Shown: positions 62,329 through 64,000 of the stretch, in pieces
Layout: each line of letters begins with the position of its first letter
Numbering within the stretch: position 1 is the first letter of the stretch
Assembly: GCA_002423185.1 (NCBI GenBank)
Contig: DIUX01000001.1
Coordinates: forward strand, 465-64,464
Reading direction: 5' to 3'
DNA: 64,000 nucleotides
DNA from: Micavibrio sp. UBA6147
GTDB lineage: Bacteria > Pseudomonadota > Alphaproteobacteria > Micavibrionales > UBA1664
The notes under the pieces: generated by a model
Databases searched by the model: none
The model's input: only the letters and a program-made list of their open reading frames with translations
What the model was told of the DNA's origin: nothing
Position numbers and translations under genes: made by a program

Positions 62329-64000
62329 ATGGTGAACAGTGCGCTTGTAACGCACTTGGTCAATGCTATTGTTGACAAGTGTGACGAAATCGAACAAGAC
62401 AGAAAAACGAAACTTCAGCTCCGCTTTATGCTGAAACAGTTCGGTTCGTTCCATTCTTTTGACGAACTGGCCACAAATGGCATTGTCGACAGCTTCGAAC
62501 AATTAATCCAACAAGAACCACCCGCAAACACAAAGGCCGTTGACGTATACGCCCGTCTTTTGTCGATTCGCGATGATAAAAAAGTATCCGGTGCTGCGGC
62601 TGAAAAAGCGTACAACGCCCGTGCCGAAATTAAGGAACCGATGACGAGTGCTCACTCCGTTCCTCACTTCCTACAGCACGCTATGCAAAACCTCGGTTTC
62701 GAAGAAGGGCAAGACCTTCTCGAAAAATGGGCGACCTTGCTTGAAGTGTTGAAGAATAAAGAGGTTCTCGGCAAATCACCGTCTTTCGAAATGAAGATTG
62801 CGGGCATGCAGGCGCTCTTGGATGGCATGGTTGATACCATGAACCAAACCCTGTTCATGCGCGGTGCTGGTCGTGCGTTCTGGAACAATGGCGGCGCCGG
62901 CAACGACAACAGCGGCGCCAAAAAGCCGGGCACCAGCCTTGTCCCCGTATCGGGTCCGAATGCGCCGAGCACCAAAGACATCAAAGCCTTTGACGCGAAG
63001 CCTCAGATCGATAAATACATTGAGCTCTTCAAAGACAAAGATGACCCGTATTTGGTTGGCGAGAAAGTCAAGCCCGGCAAAGACGCGATGGAAGAATTGA
63101 ACCGTCTGATCGGCCTCGAAGAAGTCAAAGACGAGATTCAAAAGCTCCGTTCCTTGATGCTCATGCACCACATCAAAAAACAAATGGGTGTGATGCGCGA
63201 AGGCCAAGAACACTCGATGCACCTTGTCTTCACCGGCAACCCCGGCACGGGCAAAACCACCGTTGCGCGTATTGTTGGCCAAATGTACAAAGAACTCGGC
63301 ATCCTTGAAAAAGGCCATGTTGTTGAGGTTGACCGTTCCGACCTCATCGCGGGCTATGTCGGTCAAACCGAAGGCAAGACCAAAGCCAAGATTGAAGAGG
63401 CTCTGGGCGGCGTTTTGTTCATTGACGAGGCCTATGCCTTGGCACAATCCGACTCACCGCGCGACTTCGGCAAAGAGGCGATTGCCACGATTCTGAAGGC
63501 GATGGAAGACCACCGCGACCAATTGGTTGTGATTGTGGCGGGCTACCCTGGGCCGATGAAGCAATTCATCAACTCGAACCCCGGCCTTGAGTCCCGTTTC
63601 AACAAATACATCGACTTCCGTAACTATGACGGCATGGAACTCGGCCAGATTTTTGACCTGATGGTCAAAGACCGCGGCATGACCGTGACCGAAGACGCCC
63701 GCAAGGCTGCCATCAAAGTCTTCACGGATGAGAGCGCCCGCGCCACCGATAAATTCGGTAACGGCCGCTACGTTCGTAACTTTGTTGAAAAGCTTGAGCA
63801 AGAACAAGCCTTCCGTCTTGCGAACGAAGGTGTTCTGCATAAAGGCTTGTTGGGTAAGGAGGCTGTTTCAGCCGTCAATAACCCTGAATTGCTGCGAATC
63901 GAAATGTCCGATGTTGATGCGGTGAAAATGAAAACAATCATTGCCGCCAATAAAATCGGATCGACTTCCGGCACTATTCAGATCGTTAAAAAACCGGCTC
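62329..64000 (+). CDS. CbxX/CfxQ-type AAA+ ATPase (3' end beyond window)
   Basis: At least 557 residues, no stop before the window ends. Residues 1-~250 are a helical N-terminal region of unknown fold, with a Gly/Asn/Pro linker at ~185-215. The AAA+ domain follows: LIGLEEVKDEIQKLRSLM, Walker A GNPGTGKT at 303-310, VDRSDLIAGYVGQTEGKT, Walker B GVLFIDEAYAL with Asp366-Glu367, and the sensor/arginine region NPGLESRFNKYIDF. This matches the CbxX/CfxQ (SpoVK-like) family of remodelling ATPases. GGGAGAG before the ATG supports the start; the frame in the other ATG at 62324 stops at once. Target unknown; no RuBisCO genes are present. Confidence 0.85.
   Translation, partial: MVNSALVTHLVNAIVDKCDEIEQDRKTKLQLRFMLKQFGSFHSFDELATNGIVDSFEQLIQQEPPANTKAVDVYARLLSIRDDKKVSGAAAEKAYNARAEIKEPMTSAHSVPHFLQHAMQNLGFEEGQDLLEKWATLLEVLKNKEVLGKSPSFEMKIAGMQALLDGMVDTMNQTLFMRGAGRAFWNNGGAGNDNSGAKKPGTSLVPVSGPNAPSTKDIKAFDAKPQIDKYIELFKDKDDPYLVGEKVKPGKDAMEELNRLIGLEEVKDEIQKLRSLMLMHHIKKQMGVMREGQEHSMHLVFTGNPGTGKTTVARIVGQMYKELGILEKGHVVEVDRSDLIAGYVGQTEGKTKAKIEEALGGVLFIDEAYALAQSDSPRDFGKEAIATILKAMEDHRDQLVVIVAGYPGPMKQFINSNPGLESRFNKYIDFRNYDGMELGQIFDLMVKDRGMTVTEDARKAAIKVFTDESARATDKFGNGRYVRNFVEKLEQEQAFRLANEGVLHKGLLGKEAVSAVNNPELLRIEMSDVDAVKMKTIIAANKIGSTSGTIQIVKKPA

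Overview
The window looks like chromosome from an alphaproteobacterium. It starts in the tail of an rRNA operon (23S 3' end, 5S). Most of the rest is a very large flagellar and motility region with alphaproteobacterial hallmarks: FlaF/FlbT, FliX, an FlbD-type sigma-54 activator with a degenerate receiver, a CckA-type hybrid kinase, a TPR flagellin glycosyltransferase of FlmG type, and CheY/CheZ beside the motor genes. A placement near Rhodospirillales or Micavibrio-like lineages is possible but is only my inference. No flhA, fliI, fliJ, flhF, flgK, flgL or fliA is present, so the flagellar set continues elsewhere.

Layout. 1-660: rRNA. 660-11400: mixed housekeeping and accessory genes: a small charged protein, a secreted LpqC/PHB-depolymerase-like esterase, an XRE regulator followed by an EgtD-like methyltransferase, an M3 peptidase, a minus-strand trio (His-rich exported protein, HupE/UreJ-like membrane protein, membrane-anchored protein) that looks metal-related, and an MFS permease. 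11436-18209 (minus): fliF-fliG-fliH-fliN-motA-flbD. 18427-18888: FlaG-like gene. 18954-20591: AT-rich DUF262 + HEPN RNase-like pair, a candidate defence or toxin module inserted between flagellar units. 20738-27060 (minus): flbT-flaF, flagellin, and a TPR-glycosyltransferase-pyruvyltransferase fusion. 27137-33692 (minus): flgI-flgJ-flgN-fliK-flgD-flgE. 34052-37217: fliX, dksA and unknowns. 37448-41067 (minus): flgF-flgG-flgA-flgH. 41328-51488 (plus): fliL-fliM, two motor-associated membrane proteins, cheY-cheZ, two MotB-like proteins and a 1047-aa periplasmic TPR protein. 51581-53788 (minus): flhX-unknown-fliO-fliP. 53853-58214 (plus): flgB-flgC-fliE, a small protein, fliQ-fliR-flhB. 58287-59156: AT-rich DUF4238 gene. 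59261-62098: cckA. 62329-end: CbxX/CfxQ-type AAA+ ATPase, cut by the window edge.

Regulation visible in the DNA. Four close matches to the sigma-54 -24/-12 element (TGGYACG-N4-NNGCA) lie just upstream of flbT, flgI, flgF and flgB, which fits control by FlbD with FliX. A full CtrA-type box (TTAA-N7-TTAA) with a -10 element downstream lies ahead of flagellin, and the CckA kinase that feeds CtrA is in the same window. Rho-independent terminators separate most units.

Most notable: the DUF262-HEPN pair with an intact RNxxxH RNase motif; the three-domain flagellin-linked glycosyltransferase; tandem MotB-like genes in which the first lacks the proton-carrying aspartate; 31-bp tandem repeats feeding a terminator; and CA-rich leaders in front of several hook-basal body genes.
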